Positions 16,281-24,951 are shown, counted from the first letter of the stretch. The stretch is 46,269 nucleotides of DNA from Candidatus Lactobacillus pullistercoris (GCA_018883635.1 JAHLFT010000066.1:1-46269), one strand, 5' to 3'. Numbers and translations are program-made. The notes: generated by a model not told the origin, from the letters alone.

Positions 16281-17036
16281 TTAATGATAGGAAGCGCCAC
16301 TAATTGTGTCTACTTCTTCATGTTTTTCTTCTTTTTCTTGTTTTACTTCTTCAGCCTTAGTTGAAGCACCAGTCGCAGCATCTGGATCAGAATTACGACG
16401 GTAAGTTGCACCAGTTGTGGCATCTTCATCAACTACCAACTTTTGACCAGTAGTTTCACAGAAGTATTTTACAAGTGGGTAAAGATCTTGTACCCATTCG
16501 TAAATACCAATGTAATTACCCTTGTCGTCTTCTACGCGCTTGTAGTAGTGAAGAACAAGTTCTTTTAAGTTCCCAGTTGGTACTGGCATGTAAACGTCGT
16601 CGTGGCCACCTTCTTTTGTACGTAGAGCGTGAACAACTTTCTTAGCGTTAGGAATAACATCACGTACATCTGGGTGAATTGCCTTCATGGTATCACCAAC
16701 CTGGTCTGGAGTCCGTTTAGCCTTCATCTTAGCATTTGGATCCTTTGGACGGTTGTACCACAAAAATTGGTTATTATCATCAACAAAAGTCAACTCACCA
16801 ATGGTATTTTGTAACATCCAGTTAAGTTGATTTACTGTCAAAAGTCCACTGTCAAGCTTTACATAGTCATCGCCTTCAGCTGCATTGACTTTTTTAGCCG
16901 CCTTATCAAGCCACTCTGGATCGTTTTTATCAATACCGTCAACAGTAGTTCCAGCAATTGATTTTCCGTCAGCATTAAAATCTTCTTTCAAGTATTCGTC
17001 GTGATTCATATTCTGTAACCAGTTTGGTTCTGCCAT
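16281..17036 (-). CDS. PAS-domain protein with three C-terminal flavinylation-type motifs
   Basis: 251 aa from MAEPNWLQNM; this ATG has AAGGAGAG before it, and the longer frame would overlap the promoter. Residues about 70-195 form a PAS domain of the type found with DUF438 (LNWMLQNTIGELTFVDD, then IYEWVQDLYPLVKYF), which binds haem, flavin or small ligands. The C-terminal 50 residues are low-complexity and carry three copies of D-x-x-[ST]-G-A-[ST]: DATTGAT (205-211), DAATGAS (219-225) and DTISGAS (243-249). This is the pattern to which ApbE transferases attach FMN. No signal peptide or membrane helix, so it should be cytoplasmic. A flavin-carrying electron relay is plausible but unproven. 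Confidence 0.8.
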   Translation of the reverse strand: MAEPNWLQNMNHDEYLKEDFNADGKSIAGTTVDGIDKNDPEWLDKAAKKVNAAEGDDYVKLDSGLLTVNQLNWMLQNTIGELTFVDDNNQFLWYNRPKDPNAKMKAKRTPDQVGDTMKAIHPDVRDVIPNAKKVVHALRTKEGGHDDVYMPVPTGNLKELVLHYYKRVEDDKGNYIGIYEWVQDLYPLVKYFCETTGQKLVVDEDATTGATYRRNSDPDAATGASTKAEEVKQEKEEKHEEVDTISGASYH

Positions 17037-17073
17037 CTTAAATCTCTCCTTTTCGCTACTCACATATATATTT

Positions 17074-17102
17074 AAAATACTATATTTTGTAATTGCTTTC
17101 AA
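17074..17102 (-). promoter_or_regulatory. Promoter of the PAS-protein gene
   Basis: On the minus strand, TTGAAA (17097-17102), 17 bp spacer, TATTTT (17074-17079), 37 bp before the chosen ATG. It supports transcription independent of the upstream ABC gene and the shorter reading frame. Confidence 0.6.
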
Positions 17103-17148
17103 TTTAAATAACTCATATTAAAAATAGTATTGATTTAATATATCTTCA

Positions 17149-18756
17149 TTACTTCATTGGAATTTCAATTCGATGTTTATCAAGTTGAACAATTTTGTCA
17201 AACATCGCTTTTTCTTCAGGTGAAATTTTGTGAGCTACTTCAATAACAGCTATTCGCTGATTTTTCAATAAGGTTTTATGAATAGCCAATGATAAGTTAG
17301 GATCTAAGGCACTTGTAGCCTCATCTGCAAGTAAAATTGGACGACCCGACAAAAGCGCGCGTGCAATTTCAACACGCTGAATTTGACCACCGGATAAACT
17401 ATTACCGGCTTCACCAACACTATTATCTAAACCATGTTCTTCTACTAATTTATCAAGGCCGGACTCGTGAATTGTTCTTTTTAGTTTTTCGTCACTAACC
17501 TTTCGGCCTAATGTGATATTAAAACGAAGAGTATCATCAAACATGAACGGCTTTTGATTTACATATGAATAGTAATTATGCGCTGTATCCCAATCACCAT
17601 TCACTTCTTTACCATTCAAAAGAATTTTACCTTGCTTAGGCATTTTTAAGCCTAACATTAATCCAAGCAAAGTCGTTTTCCCCCAGCCACTAGGTGCCAT
17701 TAATAAAGCTTTTTCTCCTGGATTAACATCTAGTGACACATTTTTAAAGATTTCTTTTTTATCAGAATTAGTCACATAAGCCAAATTTTCAATCTTCATG
17801 CCTGTAAAATTTTTAATCTTATTTTTAGAAATTACCACGTGATAGTTTAAAGCTTTTAAGGTCTTTTCCCACATTGGGACTGTTGATTTAACTTGATTAA
17901 ATTCGTTAAATAAGGTTACTACAGGCGTAATAAAGTTCATTGCTAAATCAACCATCATTACTAAAGTACCAACTTTAATTTGGCCTTGCATCATCAAAAT
18001 TCCACCAATTGTACATGGAATAATGAAGCAGAATAATTCAGCAGCTGAATAAATTAATTCCAGTGCCCATGCCTGAGTAAGAGACATATTTCTTAAAGCA
18101 TTTTCCATATTTTGAGCTGCTTTTGATGCTCTGACAACTATATTAGAATTCACATTATATAATTTAGCCGATTGTGCACCGTTTAAGGAATCAGATACAT
18201 TTTGAGTATAAATTGCATTTTTTTCGGCCCAAATTTTTGATTTTTTAGTAATAATCGGACTAGTTACAAGTTGAACTATGGCTGGCGCAAGCATTGCTAT
18301 TACAAAAACAATCGTCATTTGCCAAGAAGAATAAAAAGCAAAACTAATCGCACCAATAAAAGATAAGCCTTGAAAGATCATATCTAATTGGGCTGTAATT
18401 CGGTTAGTTTCGATTTGCTTAAGGTCATTAGTCATTAGTGACAAGCCATCTTTAATGTCTGGATTGCCTTGATCAACTAAATACGCTAAATTAGCACGCT
18501 TAAACACCATATTGACATCTCTAATTATGCCCATCTTGACCGTTTCATAAATAAAATTGCTAGCCATGAAACATAATTGTCCCAAAGCTGTATAAATTGC
18601 TAAACGAACTAAATGCATATAATCATTTGAATTTGAAGAAGCCACATTTAGCATTACTTTAATCATGTAGGCTACAAAGACGATATTGCAAGCTTTAATT
18701 GCTGCTAAAATAGTGAAGCAAATTACCTGACTTTTTTTAGCGTATTTAAGACTCAT
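17149..18756 (-). CDS. ABC transporter, fused membrane and ATP-binding domains (exporter type)
   Basis: 535 aa half-transporter. The N-terminal part (to about 290) holds roughly six membrane helices. The ATPase part has Walker A APSGWGKTT, signature LSGGQIQRVEIARALLSG, Walker B ILLADEATSALD with its catalytic Glu, and the switch His in VAHKIS. Such exporters work as dimers and move drugs, lipids or peptides outwards; the substrate is not visible from sequence. No peptidase C39 domain, so not a bacteriocin-processing type. The ATG follows AAGGAG. Upstream promoter TTGAGA-18-TATAAT. Confidence 0.88.
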   Translation of the reverse strand: MSLKYAKKSQVICFTILAAIKACNIVFVAYMIKVMLNVASSNSNDYMHLVRLAIYTALGQLCFMASNFIYETVKMGIIRDVNMVFKRANLAYLVDQGNPDIKDGLSLMTNDLKQIETNRITAQLDMIFQGLSFIGAISFAFYSSWQMTIVFVIAMLAPAIVQLVTSPIITKKSKIWAEKNAIYTQNVSDSLNGAQSAKLYNVNSNIVVRASKAAQNMENALRNMSLTQAWALELIYSAAELFCFIIPCTIGGILMMQGQIKVGTLVMMVDLAMNFITPVVTLFNEFNQVKSTVPMWEKTLKALNYHVVISKNKIKNFTGMKIENLAYVTNSDKKEIFKNVSLDVNPGEKALLMAPSGWGKTTLLGLMLGLKMPKQGKILLNGKEVNGDWDTAHNYYSYVNQKPFMFDDTLRFNITLGRKVSDEKLKRTIHESGLDKLVEEHGLDNSVGEAGNSLSGGQIQRVEIARALLSGRPILLADEATSALDPNLSLAIHKTLLKNQRIAVIEVAHKISPEEKAMFDKIVQLDKHRIEIPMK

Positions 18757-18798
18757 AAAAATTCTTTTCTCCTTAAGTCACAGTTAACGTTGTCCACT

Positions 18799-18828
18799 AT
18801 TATACGCGTAGTATGCGCCTTTTCTCAA
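18799..18828 (-). promoter_or_regulatory. Promoter of the ABC exporter gene
   Basis: On the minus strand, TTGAGA (18823-18828), 18 bp spacer, TATAAT (18799-18804), 42 bp before the ATG. Confidence 0.6.
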
Positions 18829-18887
18829 ATCATTCTTAAAATTAAGTGGTAAAATTAAATTAAATTTTATTTTAAAAGGAGCATTAT

Positions 18888-19802
18888 ATGAAAACTGGTA
18901 CTAAAATCATCACTTTAGACAACGGTTACCATCTTTGGACTAATACCCAAGGACATGGTGACATTCATTTATTAGCACTTCACGGTGGACCTGGTGGTAA
19001 TCACGAATACTGGGAAGACACTGCAGAACAATTAAAGAAGCAAGGGCTCGATGTTCAAGTAACCATGTATGATCAATTAGGTTCTCTTTACTCAGATCAA
19101 CCTGATTACTCTGACCCTGAAATTGCTAAGAAGTATTTAACTTACGAATATTTCTTAGACGAAGTTGATGAAGTGCGCGAAAAATTAGGCTTAGATAATT
19201 TTTATCTCATTGGTCAAAGCTGGGGCGGACTTCTTGTTCAAGAATATGCCGTTAAATATGGTCAACACTTAAAAGGTGCCATTATTTCATCCATGGTCGA
19301 TGAAATTGATGAATATGTTGCTTCAGTTAATAGAAGACGTCAAGAAGTTCTTCCACAGACTGAAATTGACTTTATGCACGAATGTGAAAAGAATAATGAC
19401 TATGATAATCAACGTTATCAAGATGATGTTCAAATTTTGAATATTAATTTTGTCGATCGTAAGCAGCCTTCTAAGCTTTATCACTTAAAAGACATCGGTG
19501 GCACCGCTGTTTACAACGCTTTCCAAGGTGACAACGAATTTGTCATTACTGGTAAGTTAAAAGACTGGCACTTTAGAGATCAATTGAAGAATATTAAAGT
19601 ACCTACTTTGCTTACTTTCGGTGAAAATGAAACCATGCCAATTTCAACTGCTAAGATAATGCAAAAGCACATTCCTAACTCACGCTTAGTAACCACGCCT
19701 GACGGTGGTCACCACCACATGGTTGATAACCCAGCAGTTTACTACAAGCACTTAGCAGACTTCATTCGTGAAGTTGAAAATGGCACTTTTAAGGGTGAAT
19801 AA
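18888..19802 (+). CDS. Proline iminopeptidase-like alpha/beta hydrolase
   Basis: 304 aa. HGGPGG (32-37) is the oxyanion-hole motif of the prolyl aminopeptidase family; GQSWGG (109-114) holds the nucleophile Ser111. The His of the triad lies in GGHHHM (273-278). The usual acid motif GEFDE reads GENET (245-249), one residue shorter and without the Asp, so the acid may be a Glu or lie elsewhere. The family removes N-terminal Pro from peptides in the cytoplasm, but some members are other amidases or esterases. The ATG follows AAAAGGAG. Monogenic, divergent from the ABC exporter, ended by a strong terminator. Confidence 0.85.
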   Translation: MKTGTKIITLDNGYHLWTNTQGHGDIHLLALHGGPGGNHEYWEDTAEQLKKQGLDVQVTMYDQLGSLYSDQPDYSDPEIAKKYLTYEYFLDEVDEVREKLGLDNFYLIGQSWGGLLVQEYAVKYGQHLKGAIISSMVDEIDEYVASVNRRRQEVLPQTEIDFMHECEKNNDYDNQRYQDDVQILNINFVDRKQPSKLYHLKDIGGTAVYNAFQGDNEFVITGKLKDWHFRDQLKNIKVPTLLTFGENETMPISTAKIMQKHIPNSRLVTTPDGGHHHMVDNPAVYYKHLADFIREVENGTFKGE

Positions 19803-19829
19803 GGATCTATTTCTAAATAAAAGTTTAAT

Positions 19830-19863
19830 AAAAAGGATAAACCAATCATGGTTTATCCTTTTT
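19830..19863 (+). terminator. Terminator after the PepI-like gene
   Basis: A perfect 14-bp stem (AAAAAGGATAAACC/GGTTTATCCTTTTT) with a 6-nt loop. Confidence 0.9.
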
Positions 19864-19936
19864 CTGTATTTATTTTATATAATATAGTTAATAAAGAAAA
19901 TGTTTGATAGGTTTAATAGATTAGGAAAAAACATTT

Positions 19937-20557
19937 ATGAAAAAAGAGAACTTATTTAAAGCTGTCGGCGCTTTAGCAATCGGTGCATCCCTCGGTATAA
20001 CTGTAATTTCCTGCTCTAACTCGGGTGATGATTCATCAAAATCTTCACAATCTTCAAAAGTTGAAAACGCAAAAAAGAAAACTAAAAAATCTGCTAATGA
20101 AAATACGGCTAAATTAAAAACAACCGATATCAAACTTTCAATGTCTGAAGCTTTAAACAAATTTGATCAAAAATTTAAAGATACCAAAATTAAAAGTATT
20201 GATCTTCAAGCTGAAGGCAATTCATACGTTTATGAAATCGATGGTATGGATAATAATAAAGAATACACAGCTAAAATTGACGCCAACAATGGTAAAATTT
20301 TGCATTCCGAATCGGAAAAATTAGATCTAGATGATCGCTTAGATAAAACGATTAATCTCGACAATGTCATCAGCCGCAAACAAGCTACTAAGATTGCAGA
20401 AAAGAAAGTTAAAGGCACAGCTGAAGAATGGAAATTAGAACAAGATCATAACAAGGCTTACTGGGAAATTACCGTTAATGATGGCAGTAAAAAACATGAA
20501 GTAAAGATTGATGCAGAAACTAAAAAAGTCGTCGAAGTTGATCACGACGATGAATAA
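19937..20557 (+). CDS. PepSY-domain lipoprotein
   Basis: 206 aa. Signal peptide with lipobox VISC (Cys26), then a Ser/Lys-rich linker to about 52. Two PepSY repeats follow: about 58-115 (MSEALNKFDQKF...VYEIDGMDNNKEYTAKIDA) and about 135-200 (ISRKQATKIAEKKV...WEITVNDGSKKHEVKIDA). PepSY domains act as inhibitors or regulators of secreted proteases and occur in cell-surface proteins. A related, non-lipoprotein paralogue is encoded at 21756-22349. The start lacks a strong ribosome binding site (TAGGAAAAAACATTT upstream). Confidence 0.85.
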   Translation: MKKENLFKAVGALAIGASLGITVISCSNSGDDSSKSSQSSKVENAKKKTKKSANENTAKLKTTDIKLSMSEALNKFDQKFKDTKIKSIDLQAEGNSYVYEIDGMDNNKEYTAKIDANNGKILHSESEKLDLDDRLDKTINLDNVISRKQATKIAEKKVKGTAEEWKLEQDHNKAYWEITVNDGSKKHEVKIDAETKKVVEVDHDDE

Positions 20558-20562
20558 ATAAG

Positions 20563-20593
20563 AGTGAGTGGAATACTATCCCACTCACTTTTT
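20563..20593. terminator. Bidirectional terminator between the PepSY gene and a GNAT gene
   Basis: Perfect stem AGTGAGTGG/CCACTCACT with a 9-nt loop and TTTTT on the plus side. The flanking genes converge. Confidence 0.85.
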
Positions 20594-21115
20594 CTAATTC
20601 AATTCTTTTGCCAACAGATAATCAATTTGAGCATCGTCACCAACTTGAAATACATGCTGGCTTACTCTTTCAAAACCATCTTTGGCGTAAAATTTTTGTG
20701 CAACTAGGTTCTTTGCATAAACTCCTAACCACATATAATCTTTATTTTCTTTGCGTGCTAATTCTTCAGCATATTTAATTAAAACTAAACCTAATCTGCG
20801 ATGTTGGAACTTTTCTCGTAAATAAATTCGTTCAACTTCAAGTGCATTAGGTTTAAGTTTTTCTGTTTGCGCATCCCCAACATTAACTTTTAAATAACCA
20901 GCTACCTCATCTTCTACTATTAAAAAGAAAAAGCGTGAATTCGGATTATTTATTTCTTTAATCAACTTATTGGTGTCATAATCTTCTTTTAAAAACCGGG
21001 CCATATCATCTGGTGCAGTATAAGGATCAAAAGTCTTTTTAAAAGTTTCTCTTGAAATAGTTTGTAATTCTTTAACATCATTTGTGGTTACTGATTTAAT
21101 TACATACTCCTTCAT
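20594..21115 (-). CDS. GNAT family N-acetyltransferase (PaiA-like)
   Basis: 173 aa. The acetyl-CoA-binding segment reads LEVERIYLREKF, then QHRRLGLVLIKYAEELA, close to the Q/R-x-x-G-x-G/A loop of GNAT enzymes. The following YMWLGVYAKNLVAQKFYAKD with GF is the conserved end. The arrangement resembles the PaiA spermidine/spermine acetyltransferase branch, but the acceptor cannot be read from sequence. Normal length. Single gene with a GGAGAG-type ribosome binding site. Confidence 0.85.
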   Translation of the reverse strand: MKEYVIKSVTTNDVKELQTISRETFKKTFDPYTAPDDMARFLKEDYDTNKLIKEINNPNSRFFFLIVEDEVAGYLKVNVGDAQTEKLKPNALEVERIYLREKFQHRRLGLVLIKYAEELARKENKDYMWLGVYAKNLVAQKFYAKDGFERVSQHVFQVGDDAQIDYLLAKELN

Positions 21116-21268
21116 TTTCTTCTCTCCTTAATTAAAGGTATATTTTCGTACTATATAATATGCCATTTCAAAAGTTCAAAGAAGGAATTTTTCTGGCATA
21201 AAAGTAATTAATATGCGAAAATACTTATTTATGTAAACTTATCTAATTTACTATAAGGAAGGTAAAAA

Positions 21269-21643
21269 ATGGAATCATATATTAATCTTTTGGGAGTAAT
21301 CTTAACTCTCTTGGTAGCAATTGAACATATTGGAATCTGTTGTTTAGAAATGTTTGCTTCTCCAGAAAAACAAGCTAAAGCTTTCGACATGGATGTCAAT
21401 TTTACCAAGCAAAAGGCTGCTAGAATAGCACTTGCTAACCAAGGAATCTATAACGGGATGCTTGGTGTCATTTTAATTGTCGCCTTTTTATTATTTAAAG
21501 CAGCAATTCTAGTTCAAGTTTGGATTTTAATTCTTAGTTTAATTGTAATTGTCGCAGCCTACGGTGGTTTTACTGCCACTAAAAAGATCTTTTTATTGCA
21601 GATGTTGCCTGCATTAGTCGCAATTATTTTATTACTTATTTAA
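21269..21643 (+). CDS. DUF1304 membrane protein
   Basis: 124 aa with four predicted membrane helices. VAIEHIGICCLEMFA at the N-terminus and ANQGIYNGMLG in the middle are the DUF1304 signatures. The function of the family is not established. The ATG follows AAGGAAGG. It sits between the two PepSY genes. Confidence 0.85.
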   Translation: MESYINLLGVILTLLVAIEHIGICCLEMFASPEKQAKAFDMDVNFTKQKAARIALANQGIYNGMLGVILIVAFLLFKAAILVQVWILILSLIVIVAAYGGFTATKKIFLLQMLPALVAIILLLI

Positions 21644-21650
21644 ATTATAA

Positions 21651-21680
21651 GAAAATATAAAGACGAGTCGTCTTATTTTC
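21651..21680 (+). terminator. Possible terminator after the DUF1304 gene
   Basis: AAGACGA and TCGTCTT are perfect arms around one base, flanked by GAAAATA/TATTTTC. The T-tract is short (TTATTTTC), so efficiency is uncertain. Confidence 0.5.
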
Positions 21681-21755
21681 TAAGCTATATTTTCACCTAA
21701 TATAATATATATAAAATAAAATTATTATACAGAAACAATATAGATGGAAATACAG

Positions 21756-22349
21756 ATGAAGAAGACAATAATCATTACTAGTACTTTACTATTAGGCTTT
21801 TTATTAGGTGCTGGTTCAACTTATTTTTATTATCAAAAAGTGAGTCCAAATGCCGTAACCAACAAAACAAATAATAAAGTTATAAATAGTGAAAATGTTG
21901 ATTATCCTAAGAAAAAAGACTTACCTCAAATCCACCTAAGTCAAAATGAGGCAATTGCGTCATTTAAAAAGTTATATTCAAGTGCACAAATTTCGAGTAT
22001 CTCTTTAAAAGTTATTCACGATCATTATGTCTATGACATTGCAGGCTTTGATAAAAATAAAGATTGTACAATTAAAATTGATGCAGCTAATGGCAAAATC
22101 ATCAGCCAAGCAACTACACGCTATGAATACTCTAATGACGAATTGACAGCACTAGATTTAAAGAAAATCATTTCTCAAAACAGTGCAACTAAAATAGCAA
22201 AACGCCGCACCAATTCTGATCAAGCGATTAGTTGGCAATTAACAAATGATTCTAAATATGATTTTCCTATTTGGAAAGTAACAACTTTAGAAAGTAACGG
22301 TTCGTGCGCCACCATTATTAATGCACTAAATGGTGAAATAATTGAATAA
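21756..22349 (+). CDS. PepSY-domain membrane-anchored protein
   Basis: 197 aa from MKKTIIITSTLLLGFLLGAG; an ATG 12 bp earlier lacks any ribosome binding site, while GGAAA precedes this one. One N-terminal membrane helix or uncleaved signal, no lipobox Cys. Two PepSY repeats as in the protein at 19937 (LSQNEAIASFKKL...IKIDAANGKI and ISQNSATKIAKRR...INALNGEI). The two genes look like diverged duplicates with different anchors. Function as secreted protease modulator is a family-based guess. Confidence 0.82.
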   Translation: MKKTIIITSTLLLGFLLGAGSTYFYYQKVSPNAVTNKTNNKVINSENVDYPKKKDLPQIHLSQNEAIASFKKLYSSAQISSISLKVIHDHYVYDIAGFDKNKDCTIKIDAANGKIISQATTRYEYSNDELTALDLKKIISQNSATKIAKRRTNSDQAISWQLTNDSKYDFPIWKVTTLESNGSCATIINALNGEIIE

Positions 22350-22355
22350 AATTAA

Positions 22356-22382
22356 AAGCAGGATTTAACAATCTTGCTTTTT
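22356..22382 (+). terminator. Terminator after the second PepSY gene
   Basis: AAGCAGGAT pairs with ATCTTGCTT (one G-U) around TTAACA, followed by TTTT. Confidence 0.8.
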
Positions 22383-22476
22383 AAATCGAATCTTTTACAA
22401 GTGGTTACACTTAAAGATAATATTGGATATGAACTGATTTATAAAAAATAATATTATTTATTAGAAAGCGTGAAAA

Positions 22477-23306
22477 GTTGTAGCTGATGAACCAAAATAC
22501 ACCGTGCCGATTTATTAATCGATGCCTTACAAACTAATGGAATCGACAACATGTATGGCTTGGTCGGTATCCCTGTAACTGACTTTGCCCGTTTAGCCGA
22601 AATTAAAGGAATGAAATTCTTCGGTTTCAGAAGAGAAGACACTGCAGTTCACGCTGCCGCAGCTGCAGGTTTCTTAACTGGTAAGCCCGGTCTTGCTTTA
22701 ACTGTATCTGCTCCTGGATTTTTAAATGGTTTAACAGCTTTAGCACAAGCAACCAAGAACTGTTTCCCATTAATTATGATCTCAGGATCATCAGATCGTC
22801 ACATTATTGACCTAGATCGCGGTGATTACGAAGGTATTGACCAATATAATGTTGCTAAACCTTTCTGTAAAGCTGCTTATCGTGTTGATCGCGCTCAAGA
22901 CATGGGCTTGGCAGTTGCTCGTGCAGTAAGAACCGCTGTTAGTGGTCGTCCTGGTGGTGTCTATCTTGACCTTCCAGCAGCAACCATTTCTGATATGGCA
23001 ACTAAGACAGATACAAAGATTTACAAAGTAGTCGATCCTGCACCAAAACAATTACCATCAGACGATGCTATTGACCAAGGTGTCAATCGTGGCAAATTCA
23101 AGACAATTGGTATGCCATTCACCTTATCTAACTACAAACCGGACTATAAACGTGCTCCAGACCTTGGTGAAAACAACAAAGAAATCTTAACGTCACTTGG
23201 CTATGATCCCGATCAAATTGAAGACTTAGTCAATAAGGGCGTAATTTCTAAAGTTGAAAAACCAAGTAACCCACGTACTGAAGTTATCAAAGGTAAAGAA
23301 GATTAG
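22477..23306 (+). pseudogene. Oxalyl-CoA decarboxylase / formyl-CoA transferase deletion fusion (oxc::frc relic)
   Basis: The first part encodes the N-terminal domain of oxalyl-CoA decarboxylase (MYGLVGIPVTDFARL, LTVSAPGFLNG, GDYEGIDQYNVAKPF, AVSGRPGGVYLDLPA). At about 23082-23088 it changes, in frame, into the C-terminus of formyl-CoA transferase (RGKFKTIGMPFTLSNY, LGENNKEILTSLGY). The TPP-binding domain of Oxc and nearly all of Frc are missing, so neither reaction is possible. The 5' end is also broken: residues equivalent to VADEPKYT are in another frame, since ACC-GT-GCC at 22501-22508 lacks one base of the expected ACC-GGT-GCC, and in-frame stops lie upstream. The first in-frame ATG (22551) has no ribosome binding site. 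Confidence 0.85.
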
Positions 23307-23350
23307 TAATTAATAGTAAAAACATCTAATCAACTTAATCATTAAAAATG

Positions 23351-23391
23351 AAAATACCGAAATTTCCTTAAAACGGAAGTTTCGGTATTTT
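23351..23391. terminator. Bidirectional terminator between the oxc::frc relic and efp
   Basis: AAAATACCGAAA pairs with TTTCGGTATTTT, with an inner TTCC/GGAA stem; T-tract on the plus side, A-tract on the other. Confidence 0.85.
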
Positions 23392-23414
23392 TATTAATTA
23401 TCTTTATAAAAAGT

Positions 23415-23999
23415 TTAGCTAAACTTAGCCTTATCGGGATTATCGGCACGAGACTTATAATCACCATTTTCAGTCCCAATGACTAATTTTTCGCCTTCTT
23501 TGATAAAGTCAGGTACTTGAACCACCAAACCTGTTTCCATCGTAGCTGGCTTACCACCACCGGCAACAGTTGCACCTTTAATTTCAGGTTGAGTTTCTTT
23601 AACGGTCATTACAACTGTTGATGGCAAATCGATTCCGATTAACTTACCTTCATCGGTAAATTCAAGATCAACATTGATATTTGGCATTAAGAACTTAACA
23701 TCATCACCTAATTGATCTTTGGAAACTTCATATTGTTCATAAGTATCAGTGTCCATGAAAGTGTAAACGTCACCTTCACCATACAAATATTGCGCCGTCT
23801 TTTTGGTAAGTTCAACTAAGTCAATCTTTTCAGTTGGCCGCATTGTCTTATGAACTACAGCACCACTTTTAAGATCTCGCAAATCCATTTGCATAACGGT
23901 GTTACCTTTACCAGGTTTATGGTGATTAGCTTTTAAGACTCTAATCAATTTACCATCTTGGCTAAAAACCATACCCTTTTTCAAATTAATTGCTTGCAT
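23415..23999 (-). CDS. efp: Elongation factor P
   Basis: 194 aa, three beta-barrel domains. The tip loop of domain I reads HHKPGKGN, with Lys31 at the site that enters the ribosomal P-site and may be modified. The C-terminal domain ends with the usual GDYKSRA segment. EF-P rescues ribosomes stalled on polyproline stretches. The ATG follows AAGGAGAT. Lactobacilli often carry two EF-P genes; which one this is cannot be told here. It lies 37 bp downstream of the pantothenate kinase gene and may be co-transcribed with it. Confidence 0.95.
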   Translation of the reverse strand: MQAINLKKGMVFSQDGKLIRVLKANHHKPGKGNTVMQMDLRDLKSGAVVHKTMRPTEKIDLVELTKKTAQYLYGEGDVYTFMDTDTYEQYEVSKDQLGDDVKFLMPNINVDLEFTDEGKLIGIDLPSTVVMTVKETQPEIKGATVAGGGKPATMETGLVVQVPDFIKEGEKLVIGTENGDYKSRADNPDKAKFS

Positions 24000-24036
24000 T
24001 CTTTCTTATCTCCTTTATTAACATTAGTATACCAAA

Positions 24037-24951
24037 TTAAAATTGACGCAGTAATATTCGATCAATCAAATGATTATCTGTCTTATGAAGAATTAAATTT
24101 GCACGTGTCTTTGTTGGAGCAATATATTCTCTTAAATTAACTAAATTAACCATTTGCCAAGTTTCTTCAGCCAGTTGTAAGGCCTCATCCTTAGGGCCAT
24201 TAGCCAAACTATAATAGAAATTATCTGGTTTATTTTTATTTATTTCCATAATTTTGACAAAGCGTTGCATAAACCATTTTTCAATTAAATCCTCTTGTGC
24301 ATCAATATAAATTGAAAAATCAAAGAAATCACTTGTCACAACTTGTCCACTTTTTGGAAGCTGTAAGGTATTTATTCCTTCCATAATAAGGATATCCGGA
24401 CGTCTTAAATGACCAAACTTATCAGGAACAATATCACTTAAATCTTGGGAATAAATTGGATAAACAATATCTTCTTTACCGCTAATAATGTCAGACAAAA
24501 AGTCACTCAACATCTGCATGTTATAACTTTCCGGAAAACCTTTGCGTGACATCAAATTTCTTCGCTTTAGTTCAGAATTACTATAAAGAAAACCATCAGT
24601 AGTCATTAAATGGATTTTTAAATTAGGATATGTGCGACTTAATAAAAGTTGCAATAATCTTGCAGTTGTTGATTTTCCAACAGCTACAGAACCCGAAATT
24701 CCAATAATAAATGGTGCTGCTTTAACCTTAGTATGTAAAAATTCCATTGCTTCTTGCTGTTGCTTGCATTTTGAATTATACATTAAATGCAAATAGCCAA
24801 TTAATGTGGTATAAATTTCATGAACATCAGTCAAATCAATGACGTCTCCAAGTGATTTAACTTTTGCTAATTCTTCCTGTGTAATTTCAACTTTATTTTT
24901 CGGAGCAAGCTTTGCCCATTCATCTCGATTAAAAGAAATATAGTTTTTCAT
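24037..24951 (-). CDS. coaA: Pantothenate kinase, type I
   Basis: 304 aa from MKNYISFNRDEWAKL; two in-frame starts a few codons upstream (TTG, ATG) sit on or too close to the GAGG ribosome binding site, so this ATG is preferred. Walker A GSVAVGKST (87-95) is the type I signature, followed by LMTTDGFLYSN and RKGFPESYN. The enzyme phosphorylates pantothenate, the first and controlling step of coenzyme A synthesis, in the cytoplasm. The length is typical. Confidence 0.94.
   Translation of the reverse strand: MKNYISFNRDEWAKLAPKNKVEITQEELAKVKSLGDVIDLTDVHEIYTTLIGYLHLMYNSKCKQQQEAMEFLHTKVKAAPFIIGISGSVAVGKSTTARLLQLLLSRTYPNLKIHLMTTDGFLYSNSELKRRNLMSRKGFPESYNMQMLSDFLSDIISGKEDIVYPIYSQDLSDIVPDKFGHLRRPDILIMEGINTLQLPKSGQVVTSDFFDFSIYIDAQEDLIEKWFMQRFVKIMEINKNKPDNFYYSLANGPKDEALQLAEETWQMVNLVNLREYIAPTKTRANLILHKTDNHLIDRILLRQF

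Noticed and set aside
22551-23306. Treating the oxc-like open frame as an intact gene
   Set aside because: It lacks a ribosome binding site, its 5' homology is out of frame, and it ends in an unrelated enzyme's C-terminus.
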